Below, piece after piece: positions 1 through 5,433 of a stretch of 5,433 nt of DNA. Numbering within the stretch: position 1 is the first letter of the stretch; each line of letters starts with the position of its first letter. The position numbers and the translations under genes were made by a program. This DNA comes from Candidatus Aminicenantota bacterium. GTDB lineage: Bacteria; Acidobacteriota; Aminicenantia; UBA2199. The notes beneath the pieces were generated by a model. The model ran no database searches. It was not told where the DNA came from and saw nothing but the letters and a program-made list of their open reading frames with translations. The stretch spans positions 1-5,433 of the forward strand of contig JAUWNT010000136.1 of NCBI GenBank assembly GCA_030612495.1, read 5' to 3'.

Positions 1-1841
1 TGCAAAGAGACTACAAATGCTCCTTGATCATAAGTTTCCTTTATAGCCATTTTTTGCTCTATTTTATTTTTCCTGTTTTCGAATTCACATATTTTCTCTT
101 CCATAGATTTAATCTCATCTTTTAATTGATTTCGCCTTTTACTAATAGACTGCCTGGCCTGAGCTTCTAACCTTTTCTCCTCTTTTTTACTTCTCCTGTA
201 TGAATCTGGTTTAAATTTATCCTCTTTGTTTATATAAAGGTCAAAATTGCTCTCATTTTTTTGTAAATAATATGAATAATTACCATTATATTCTATTATA
301 TGTTTGTCATTTATTTCTATAACCCGATTAACGATCTTATCAAGAAAATAGCGATCGTGTGAAATAAGCAATACTGTTCCATTATAACTTGAGAGTGCAA
401 GTTCAAGAGCTTCTTTTGAAACAATATCAAGATGATTGGTAGGCTCATCCATAATAAGAAAGTTTACTGGAGATAGGAGTATCTTTGCAAGAGAAACTCT
501 TGCTTTTTCCCCTCCTGAAAGGAATTCTACTTTCTTAAAAACATCATTACCCTTAAATTTAAATAGGCCTAAAATATCTCTTATTTTAGGGATAAGATTG
601 TAAGCTGAAGTTGAATAGACTTCATCATATACTGTTTTATCTAAATCAAGTTCATCGATCCTGTGCTGAGCATAATAACCAATAGAAGTCTTTTTACCAA
701 TTTTTATTGAACCTGATTGAGGTTTTAGCTGTTGATTTATCAGACGAGTTAATGTGGTTTTGCCTGCACCGTTAATACCTACAAGTGCAACTTTCTCTTC
801 TCTATATATATTTAACTCAATATTTTTCAATATATGTTCTTTTATGTACTTAAATGACATATCTTCGATTTCCAGGACATTTTTATAGCTCTTTTCTATT
901 ACGCTTAATTCGAAACTGATCTTAACAGGGGGTTCGGGAAGATCGATTTTATCTAATTTTTCAAGCTGTTTTATTCTGCTTTGAACTTGAGCTGCTTTTG
1001 TTGCTTTATATCTAAACCTGTTTATGAATCTTTCAACCCTCTCTTTTTCTAATCTTTGTTCTTCCCTTTTTTTTTGGATTAGTTCCTCATTTTTTCTTTT
1101 TTGATCCTTATAAGAATGATAGTTTCCTTTATATAAATTAAGGTTACCTCTTTCTAATTCATATATTTTTTGGGCTAATCTATCAATGAAAAAACGGTCA
1201 TGAGATACAATCACAACACTCCCGGAAAAATTCAAAATATAGTACTCCAACCATTCCAATGATTGTAAATCAAGATGATTGGAAGGCTCATCCAATAAAA
1301 GAATATCAGGTTTTTTTATGAGGATTCTTGCTAAATAAACCCTCATTCTCATGCCACCGCTGAGGTTAGACAGAGGCAGAGAGAAATCATCTTTAGAGAA
1401 ACCAAGACCAGAGAGGATATTTTTTGCATAGATTTCCAATTCATAGCCACCAATCGATTCATATTGCTCTTCTAAAACTCCTAACTGCTTTAATAATCTA
1501 TCATGCTTGCTTTTAGATGAATTCAGATCGTTATGTAATGTTGTGATCTTTTTTCCGAGTTCAAGTACCTCTTTTTGACCATCAACTACTGCTTGTAAAA
1601 CAGAGTTTTGCTCAAGAGCTATCTCCTCTTGAGGAAGGTATCCGATTTTGTATACTTTTGGTTTTATTATTGTGCCTCTTGCATACTCAATTTCCCCATT
1701 CAAGATTCTCAATAAAGTAGTTTTCCCACATCCATTTGGCCCAATAAGTGCAACTCTCTCACCCGGATGAATTACCCAATTTATACCTGATAGTAATTTG
1801 CGATCACCTATATGATAGTGTAAGTCTTGAATCTGGAACAT
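1..1841 (-). CDS. ABC-F family ATPase, YheS-like (3' end beyond window)
   Basis: Soluble cytoplasmic ATPase of the ABC-F family, whose members bind the ribosomal E site and modulate translation; they lack membrane domains and are not transporters. The 613 visible codons read open from ATG at 1841 to the left edge. Domain 1: Walker A GPNGCGKT (34-41), Q-loop Q71, signature LSGGM (160-164), Walker B with DEPSNHLD (184-191, catalytic E185), switch H214. The inter-domain linker (about 240-320) carries the RFRYKATKAAQVQSRIK segment (275-291) closely resembling E. coli YheS. Domain 2: GINGAGKT (355-362), Q392, LSGGE (441-445), DEPTNHLD (465-472, E466), H495. A charged, coiled-coil-like C-terminal region begins near 550. 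YheS is about 637 residues, so a few tens of residues are probably missing. Both ATPase sites look intact. A role in antibiotic resistance cannot be read from the sequence; a housekeeping translation factor is more likely. The ATG has no Shine-Dalgarno at normal distance; TTG at 1847 is an alternative start. Confidence 0.95.
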   Translation of the reverse strand, partial: MFQIQDLHYHIGDRKLLSGINWVIHPGERVALIGPNGCGKTTLLRILNGEIEYARGTIIKPKVYKIGYLPQEEIALEQNSVLQAVVDGQKEVLELGKKITTLHNDLNSSKSKHDRLLKQLGVLEEQYESIGGYELEIYAKNILSGLGFSKDDFSLPLSNLSGGMRMRVYLARILIKKPDILLLDEPSNHLDLQSLEWLEYYILNFSGSVVIVSHDRFFIDRLAQKIYELERGNLNLYKGNYHSYKDQKRKNEELIQKKREEQRLEKERVERFINRFRYKATKAAQVQSRIKQLEKLDKIDLPEPPVKISFELSVIEKSYKNVLEIEDMSFKYIKEHILKNIELNIYREEKVALVGINGAGKTTLTRLINQQLKPQSGSIKIGKKTSIGYYAQHRIDELDLDKTVYDEVYSTSAYNLIPKIRDILGLFKFKGNDVFKKVEFLSGGEKARVSLAKILLSPVNFLIMDEPTNHLDIVSKEALELALSSYNGTVLLISHDRYFLDKIVNRVIEINDKHIIEYNGNYSYYLQKNESNFDLYINKEDKFKPDSYRRSKKEEKRLEAQARQSISKRRNQLKDEIKSMEEKICEFENRKNKIEQKMAIKETYDQGAFVVSL

Positions 1842-1846
1842 AAACA

Positions 1847-1855
1847 ATTATAACA
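1847..1855 (-). promoter_or_regulatory. extended -10 promoter of the ABC-F gene
   Basis: On the minus strand this reads TGTTATAAT, a perfect extended -10 element (TG, one base, TATAAT). No good -35 hexamer lies 16-18 bases upstream, which is tolerated by extended -10 promoters. Only five bases separate the hexamer from the ATG at 1841, so transcription would begin at or within a base or two of the start codon, implying a leaderless mRNA. The surrounding 12-mer TATGTTATAATT recurs upstream of the ferredoxin gene. Inferred from sequence only; in such AT-rich DNA a chance match is possible. Confidence 0.5.
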
Positions 1856-1859
1856 TACC

Positions 1860-1886
1860 TTGCTTTTTAAAGGTCTTGTTGATAAT
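1860..1886 (+). promoter_or_regulatory. weak candidate promoter for the POT transporter
   Basis: TTGCTT (1860-1865) could act as a -35 and GATAAT (1881-1886, one mismatch to TATAAT) as a -10, with a short 15-base spacer. Transcription would start near 1893, leaving a leader of about 15 bases that still includes the ribosome binding site. The match is poor, but the whole divergent gap is only 66 bases, so a promoter for this gene must lie here or inside the start of the ABC-F gene. Confidence 0.25.
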
Positions 1887-1896
1887 ATTCTCCATT

Positions 1897-1900
1897 AGGA
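1897..1900 (+). promoter_or_regulatory. ribosome binding site of the POT transporter
   Basis: AGGA within a purine-rich run ends seven bases before the ATG at 1908. This spacing supports the chosen start, which also places the ExxER motif of the first helix at residues 23-27, where it is expected in bacterial POT proteins. Confidence 0.65.
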
Positions 1901-1907
1901 AAAAAGA

Positions 1908-4007
1908 ATGGAAAAAGAGAAAATAGGTTTTTTTAAAAAGTTTCCGAGCCAGTTTTGGCTTGTTGTAATCTTTGAGTTTTTTGAGAGGGGATCTTACTAT
2001 GGTATGATGAGTTTTATATCAGTATATTTTACTGATACTCTCAATATCCCAAAGGAGAGTGTAGGTGTTATAAAAGGGGTTATCCAGCCTTTGCTATACT
2101 TCCTTCCCATTATTTCAGGTGCTATTGCAGACCGTTTTGGGTACAGGAAAATACTTATGATAGCTTTTACACTGCTGGGTGGAGGTTACTTCCTTACCAG
2201 CCAGATGACCACATATTCGTCAGTTTTTATAGCACTTGTGGTAATGGGGTTTGGAGCAGGTATGTTCAAACCAATAATTTCAGGAACAATTGCTCGTGTC
2301 ACAGATGAATCCAACAGTACTCAGGCCTTTGGGATTTTTTACTGGTCTATAAACCTTGGAGCTTTTCTATTCCCCCTATTCCTGGTCCCTTTTTTAAAGA
2401 GCATGAATCCATCCTATGTTATTATTGCTTCTGCAATATGTACTGGATTTTTACTTATTCCAACAGTATTATTGTATAAAGACCCAATAAAACGGGATAA
2501 AGCAGAGAAGAGAGATCAAACTTCCTTGATCCAGACACTTGCAAATGCTTTTGAAATAATCTATTCTCCGCTGGTACTACTGAGCAGTAAAATAAAACGG
2601 TCCACCCTTTTTAGACTGGTTACTTTAACTTTGTTGGCTATATTTTTTGTATTATCAGTATTCAGCTATCTCAGAAGCCCGAAAGCAGAAGGGAAATATT
2701 CAAAGATAGCAGTTGAAAAAGGGGAGAAAACCCTTATATTTGATGTTAACAGAAATATGTTAATAAAAGATAATTTCAATATCCAATATAAGAAGGAAAA
2801 ATCTGAGAATATCTATGTCACACTTTATAAACCTGACAAACTCGAATCCTATTTAAGTAAGTTAATAAAGAAACTCAGAGAGCTGCCTTGCTTAAAAGAT
2901 ATGAATGAAAAAGAGATCAATGAACTTGTAAAAAAATCAGAGAGAAAAATATCTCTGACTATGGAGAGAAAAAATTTAAATGGCGTTACATTCCAGATCG
3001 AGAAAATCTCTGAAGAGGAATTTATTATCTATATTGATAATAAAAGCGATATTAATGAAATAAAAGAGGTGCTTGTACGTGCTATGCATAGTTTCCCTGT
3101 TTTAAAGGGGGTTGGAGAAGAAGAGATAGACACACTTTTAAAATCTATGAAAATTCGCTCTTTTTTTCCTCTGTTTCTTGTCTCAATAATCATCATTTCT
3201 TTGCTGATCATTCCAGTCTCTTCTAAAAATTCTATGCTGCTCCCTGCATTCGCAGTAGTTCTAATATGGTTTATTCCTGGCCTCTCATTATTAGGAAAGA
3301 TCATAACATCCATCATCTACATCTCTACCATGTCGCTTAATATGATTGATAAATCGGACATCGAAAAATTCAAAGATCATTCCAGGTTCCTTTTAATGAT
3401 AATTCTCTACTCAGGATTCTGGGTACTCTATTTCCAGATGTTCGACTCTGTATTATGGTATGTGCAGGCATATGTGGATGCTGCTTCATTGAATAATGTG
3501 GTTAATAAATTTCTTGGTATTTTTGGGATAAATATAAATTGGTTTTTTGATGTGGAACATGTTACAGTGATCAATGCAGGTGTAATAATCCTTCTTCAAC
3601 TCATAGTATCAAATATTGTAAAAAACAAAAAAGCACTTCCAACCATGATAACTGGAATAACTGTTGCAACTGTTGGCATGGGCATTCTGGCCATCTCTTC
3701 AAATATCTGGATATTTATGGCAGGAATTATACTTTTCTCTATTGGAGAGATGACTGCACACCCTAAATTTATAAGTTATATTGGCATAACAGCACCTTCA
3801 GATAAAAAGGCAATGTATATGGGATATCTCTTCTTATATGGTGTTTTTGGAAGCTCAGTGGGCGGAATTGTGGGTGCGAAACTCTATGTCCATTTTGTAG
3901 ATAACCTTAATCAGCCAAAAATACTGTGGCTTGTTTTTTCTGCAATAGGAATTTTTACAATTGTCAGCCTTTTGCTTTATAATAAATTCATAGCAAAGAG
4001 AAATTGA
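1908..4007 (+). CDS. POT/PTR family proton-coupled peptide transporter with a large inserted domain
   Basis: Inner-membrane major-facilitator protein predicted to import di- and tripeptides with protons. Family marks: the first-helix motif ExxERxxYYG (E23, E26, R27, Y30, Y31, G32), the loop 2-3 motif GAIADRFGYRK (71-81), helix-4 lysine K121 in FKPIISG, and the PTR signature FYWSINLGAF (144-153). Approximate membrane segments: 14-40, 55-75, 82-99, 104-126, 139-164, 168-190 (helices 1-6); 232-253 and 418-437 (extra pair, as bacterial POTs have between helices 6 and 7); 441-475 (further hydrophobic stretch, one or two segments); 493-521, 553-571, 579-597, 600-617, 636-662, 671-693 (helices 7-12). 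At 699 residues it is some 200 longer than typical bacterial POTs, because of a charged domain at about 254-417 with an internal duplication. The acidic residue usual in helix 7 (FWxxxEQ) appears to be F509, so coupling or substrate range may differ. Family assignment is firm; the substrate is inferred. Confidence 0.93.
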   Translation: MEKEKIGFFKKFPSQFWLVVIFEFFERGSYYGMMSFISVYFTDTLNIPKESVGVIKGVIQPLLYFLPIISGAIADRFGYRKILMIAFTLLGGGYFLTSQMTTYSSVFIALVVMGFGAGMFKPIISGTIARVTDESNSTQAFGIFYWSINLGAFLFPLFLVPFLKSMNPSYVIIASAICTGFLLIPTVLLYKDPIKRDKAEKRDQTSLIQTLANAFEIIYSPLVLLSSKIKRSTLFRLVTLTLLAIFFVLSVFSYLRSPKAEGKYSKIAVEKGEKTLIFDVNRNMLIKDNFNIQYKKEKSENIYVTLYKPDKLESYLSKLIKKLRELPCLKDMNEKEINELVKKSERKISLTMERKNLNGVTFQIEKISEEEFIIYIDNKSDINEIKEVLVRAMHSFPVLKGVGEEEIDTLLKSMKIRSFFPLFLVSIIIISLLIIPVSSKNSMLLPAFAVVLIWFIPGLSLLGKIITSIIYISTMSLNMIDKSDIEKFKDHSRFLLMIILYSGFWVLYFQMFDSVLWYVQAYVDAASLNNVVNKFLGIFGININWFFDVEHVTVINAGVIILLQLIVSNIVKNKKALPTMITGITVATVGMGILAISSNIWIFMAGIILFSIGEMTAHPKFISYIGITAPSDKKAMYMGYLFLYGVFGSSVGGIVGAKLYVHFVDNLNQPKILWLVFSAIGIFTIVSLLLYNKFIAKRN
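2727..2942 (+). repeat. inserted-domain repeat unit 1 (codons 274-345)
   Basis: First of two diverged tandem units. Landmarks shared with unit 2 at a spacing of 70-72 residues are R282, L285, F290, I292, P327-x-L-K (327-330), E335, E337-preceding acidic run and I337, L340, K342. The order is strand-like stretches followed by two helices separated by the PCLK turn. The unit is recognisable at protein level only; the DNA has diverged. Confidence 0.6.
2943..3158 (+). repeat. inserted-domain repeat unit 2 (codons 346-417)
   Basis: Second tandem unit. Counterparts of unit 1 are R354, L357, F362, I364, P397-x-L-K (397-400), E405, I407, L410 and K412. The clearest stretch is PVLKGVGEEEIDTLLKS (397-413) against PCLKDMNEKEINELVKK (327-343), with 8 of 17 positions identical and no gap. 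The unit ends directly at the next membrane helix (from about 418). Confidence 0.6.
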
Positions 4008-4065
4008 GAACTATTGTAGCACATCACCTTGTTTTATAAAAAATATTTTAAGTAAAGAAATAATA

Positions 4066-4093
4066 TTTAGATTAAGCCCGAATATGTTATAAT
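4066..4093 (+). promoter_or_regulatory. extended -10 promoter of the ferredoxin operon
   Basis: TATAAT (4088-4093) is preceded by TG at 4085-4086, giving a perfect extended -10. TTTAGA (4066-4071) is a possible -35 (four of six matches to TTGACA) with a 16-base spacer. Transcription would start near 4100 and give a leader of about 38 bases carrying the strong ribosome binding site. The 12-mer TATGTTATAATT (4083-4094) is identical to the one before the ABC-F gene. Confidence 0.65.
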
Positions 4094-4126
4094 TCTTTGG
4101 TATATAGAGAATAAATTGTGTACAAA

Positions 4127-4132
4127 AAGGAG
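4127..4132 (+). promoter_or_regulatory. strong ribosome binding site of the ferredoxin gene
   Basis: AAGGAG, a six-base match to the anti-Shine-Dalgarno sequence, lies five bases before the ATG at 4138. It is the strongest ribosome binding site in the window, in keeping with an abundant electron carrier, and it fixes the start. Confidence 0.85.
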
Positions 4133-4137
4133 TTATA

Positions 4138-4326
4138 ATGAAATTTAAAGTAGATGAAGATTTATGTATAGGATGTGAGGCTTGCGAAAATGTATGTGCT
4201 GAAGTCTTTGAGATGAAGGATGATGGAAAAGCCCATGTAATTAAAGATCCTGTTCCAAAAGATTTAGAAAAAAGTGCTATTGAAGCTGAAGAATCTTGTC
4301 CTGTTGAAGCTATTTCACATGAATAA
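4138..4326 (+). CDS. monocluster 4Fe-4S ferredoxin
   Basis: A 62-residue acidic cytoplasmic electron carrier. Cysteines C10, C13 and C16 (CIGCEAC) and C54 (SCPVEAI) should bind one 4Fe-4S cluster. The start MKFKVDEDLCIGC, the FEMKDDGKAHVI stretch and the length closely match single-cluster ferredoxins of the Thermotoga type, which carry electrons at low potential between oxidoreductases such as pyruvate:ferredoxin oxidoreductase and hydrogenases. In that family a cysteine four residues after the third ligand forms a disulfide with a cysteine in the middle of the chain. Here the first (C20) is kept but no partner exists, since only five cysteines are present. A second cluster is excluded for the same reason. 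The gene has its own promoter and strong ribosome binding site and is followed after six bases by an exporter gene in the same frame. The physiological partner is unknown. Confidence 0.95.
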   Translation: MKFKVDEDLCIGCEACENVCAEVFEMKDDGKAHVIKDPVPKDLEKSAIEAEESCPVEAISHE

Positions 4327-4332
4327 AATGTA

Positions 4333-5433
4333 ATGAAGAAAAAGTTTCAAGCAGGAAGAGTAATTACAATTTCTGCTGCTCATTTATTTCATGATATTTA
4401 TACAGCTTTCCTTGCGCCAATGTTACCTTTATTAATTAGAAAATTTGGTATTTCATTATCAATGGTAGGGCTTTTAGATGTTATTAGAAAAGCCCCATCA
4501 CTTTTTAACCCGTTTATTGGATTAATAGCTGATAGAGTATGTGTTAAATATATGGTAATATTGACGCCCGGGATTACAGCAATTTCTATGAGTTTGCTGG
4601 GTAGCTCGCCTTCATATATCATTTTGTTTATTTTGTTGTTTGTCACTGGAATTAGTTCAGCCCTGTTTCATGTACCGTCTCCTGTAATGATTAAACATTT
4701 TTCAGGTGAAAAAATAGGAACAGGAATGAGCTTTTATATGTTCGGCGGTGAAATAGCAAGAACATTAGGCCCTTTAATAATTACTGCAGCACTTTCTCTT
4801 TGGGGACTGGAGGGTTCTTATCGAGTTATGCCTCTTGGAATAATAGCATCGATAATTCTTTTTTTCAAATTAAAAGATGTATCATCAATTAACAATAAAA
4901 AGAACAATAAAAAACTGAAGAAAGCAAAAGAAACTATTAAGCAGTTAATACCTTTCTTTATTTTTATTGTGGGCTTTCAATTATTCAGGGCTGGAATGAA
5001 ATCTGCATTAACGCTTTATTTGCCAACCTATTTAACCGGAAAAGGCGAGTCTTTATGGATTGCTGGAATTTCATTGTCAGTGTTACAGTTTTCAGGGGCT
5101 ATCAGCACTTTCTGGGCAGGTTACATTTCTGATAAAATAAGCCATAGGAATACACTTCTTATTACTGCAATTGCGAGCCCATTAGTAATGTGGGCATTTA
5201 TCTTTTCAGGAAAAATTATGATGATCCCGCTTTTGATTCTAATGGGCATTTTTTTATTCGCATCAGGGCCTGTTTTATTGGCTCTTGTGCAAGAGACGAA
5301 CACTGAACGCCCGGCTTTTGTAAATAGTATATATATGACTATAAGTTTCGGTGTTAGTTCTTTGATGGTGCTGTTTGTCGGTATTTCAGGTGATAAAATC
5401 GGGCTTGAATTGACATTTAAAATTTGTGCAATA
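4333..5433 (+). CDS. MFS exporter, fosmidomycin-resistance (Fsr) type (3' end beyond window)
   Basis: Membrane exporter of the major facilitator superfamily. The 367 visible codons read open from ATG at 4333 to the right edge; relatives have about 390-410 residues, so most of the protein is here. Features that recall E. coli Fsr: the first helix with HLFHD (17-21) followed by LAPMLPLL (27-34), the loop 2-3 motif GLIADR (63-68), and GISSALFHVPSP (106-117) resembling the Fsr GxxSSxFHPE stretch, followed by GGEIARTLGPL (138-148). A basic cytoplasmic loop (about 180-203) divides the halves, and the second half repeats the loop motif as GYISDK (263-268). Such proteins expel small molecules using the proton gradient; the substrate here is unknown and fosmidomycin should not be assumed. 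There is no Shine-Dalgarno before the ATG; the ferredoxin stop lies six bases upstream in the same frame, so translation probably depends on ribosomes ending at the ferredoxin gene. ATG 4333 is the first possible start after that stop. Confidence 0.88.
   Translation, partial: MKKKFQAGRVITISAAHLFHDIYTAFLAPMLPLLIRKFGISLSMVGLLDVIRKAPSLFNPFIGLIADRVCVKYMVILTPGITAISMSLLGSSPSYIILFILLFVTGISSALFHVPSPVMIKHFSGEKIGTGMSFYMFGGEIARTLGPLIITAALSLWGLEGSYRVMPLGIIASIILFFKLKDVSSINNKKNNKKLKKAKETIKQLIPFFIFIVGFQLFRAGMKSALTLYLPTYLTGKGESLWIAGISLSVLQFSGAISTFWAGYISDKISHRNTLLITAIASPLVMWAFIFSGKIMMIPLLILMGIFLFASGPVLLALVQETNTERPAFVNSIYMTISFGVSSLMVLFVGISGDKIGLELTFKICAI

Larger units (their letters stand above)
2667..3158 (+). 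other. inserted soluble domain of the POT transporter, predicted extracytoplasmic
   Basis: Codons 254-417 encode a charged, Lys/Glu-rich region lying between hydrophobic segments 232-253 and 418-437. Helix 6 of an MFS protein ends in the cytoplasm, so a helix at 232-253 running outward would put this region outside the membrane. It resembles no domain I can name. The pattern suggests beta strands followed by two amphipathic helices, repeated twice. Mammalian PepT1 also has a two-lobed extracellular domain, but between helices 9 and 10, so this insertion site is different. The topology is an inference from hydrophobicity by eye. Confidence 0.7.
4008..4137 (+). other. AT-rich intergenic region between POT and ferredoxin genes
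   Basis: This 130-base gap holds the ferredoxin promoter and ribosome binding site. No factor-independent terminator for the POT gene is visible: the only inverted repeats (around 4040-4068, for example AAATATT with AATATTT) contain no G or C in the stem. The POT transcript could therefore run through into the ferredoxin operon or end by another mechanism. Confidence 0.6.

Noticed and set aside
1..1841. ABC-F gene considered as the ATPase of an exporter
   Set aside because: Two nucleotide-binding domains joined by a charged linker with the ABC-F KATKAxQxQSRIK segment, no membrane part, and YheS-like order throughout. The adjacent transporters are MFS proteins that need no ATPase.
3029..3316. 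95-codon open frame on the minus strand
   Set aside because: It lies wholly inside the POT gene, opposite the inserted domain and next helix. The forward frame has clear family homology throughout, and this one has no recognisable domain.
4040..4068. Inverted AT repeats after the POT gene considered as a terminator
   Set aside because: The stems contain only A and T, are short and are not followed by a T run, so they are what AT-rich DNA gives by chance.
4117..4126. TTGTGTACAA before the ferredoxin considered as an operator
   Set aside because: Only four-base arms around a two-base centre; too short to distinguish from chance without a second copy.
4398..4646. 82-codon open frame on the minus strand
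   Set aside because: It is antisense to the first helices of the Fsr-type exporter, whose frame is well supported. No domain or ribosome binding site was seen.
5121..5303. 60-codon open frame on the minus strand
   Set aside because: It is antisense to the second half of the exporter and has no independent support.
4333..5433. Possible role with ferredoxin in isoprenoid synthesis, because Fsr exports an inhibitor of that pathway and IspG/IspH can use ferredoxin
   Set aside because: The link rests on names only; no isoprenoid gene is in the window and the exporter substrate is unknown.

Overview
The window looks like chromosomal DNA from an AT-rich, probably anaerobic bacterium. Bacterial rather than archaeal origin is suggested by the -10-like elements (TATAAT), the purine-rich ribosome binding sites and the ABC-F translation factor. 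A monocluster 4Fe-4S ferredoxin of the Thermotoga type points to anaerobic metabolism. The genus cannot be named from this sequence. No RNA gene, mobile element, CRISPR array or prophage signature was seen.

Layout: (1) 1-1841, minus strand, the 5' 613 codons of an ABC-F ATPase most like E. coli YheS; its C-terminal end lies beyond the left edge. (2) 1842-1907, a 66-base divergent intergenic region with an extended -10 element for the ABC-F gene almost touching its ATG, and a weak candidate promoter for the opposite gene. (3) 1908-4007, plus strand, a complete 699-residue proton-coupled oligopeptide transporter (POT/PTR family) that is much larger than usual. The extra length is mainly a charged domain of about 164 residues built from two tandem units of about 70 residues, placed between two extra membrane helices in the middle of the protein. 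(4) 4008-4137, an AT-rich intergenic region with a convincing extended -10 promoter and a strong ribosome binding site. (5) 4138-4326, a 62-residue ferredoxin. (6) 4333-5433, an MFS exporter of the fosmidomycin-resistance (Fsr-like) type, starting 6 bases after the ferredoxin stop, in the same frame, and running off the right edge.

The gene pair at the right is probably one transcription unit (ferredoxin plus exporter) with translational coupling. The peptide transporter and the ABC-F gene are transcribed divergently from a short shared region. No single pathway links all four genes. The most distinctive item is the POT transporter with its duplicated, predicted extracytoplasmic domain.
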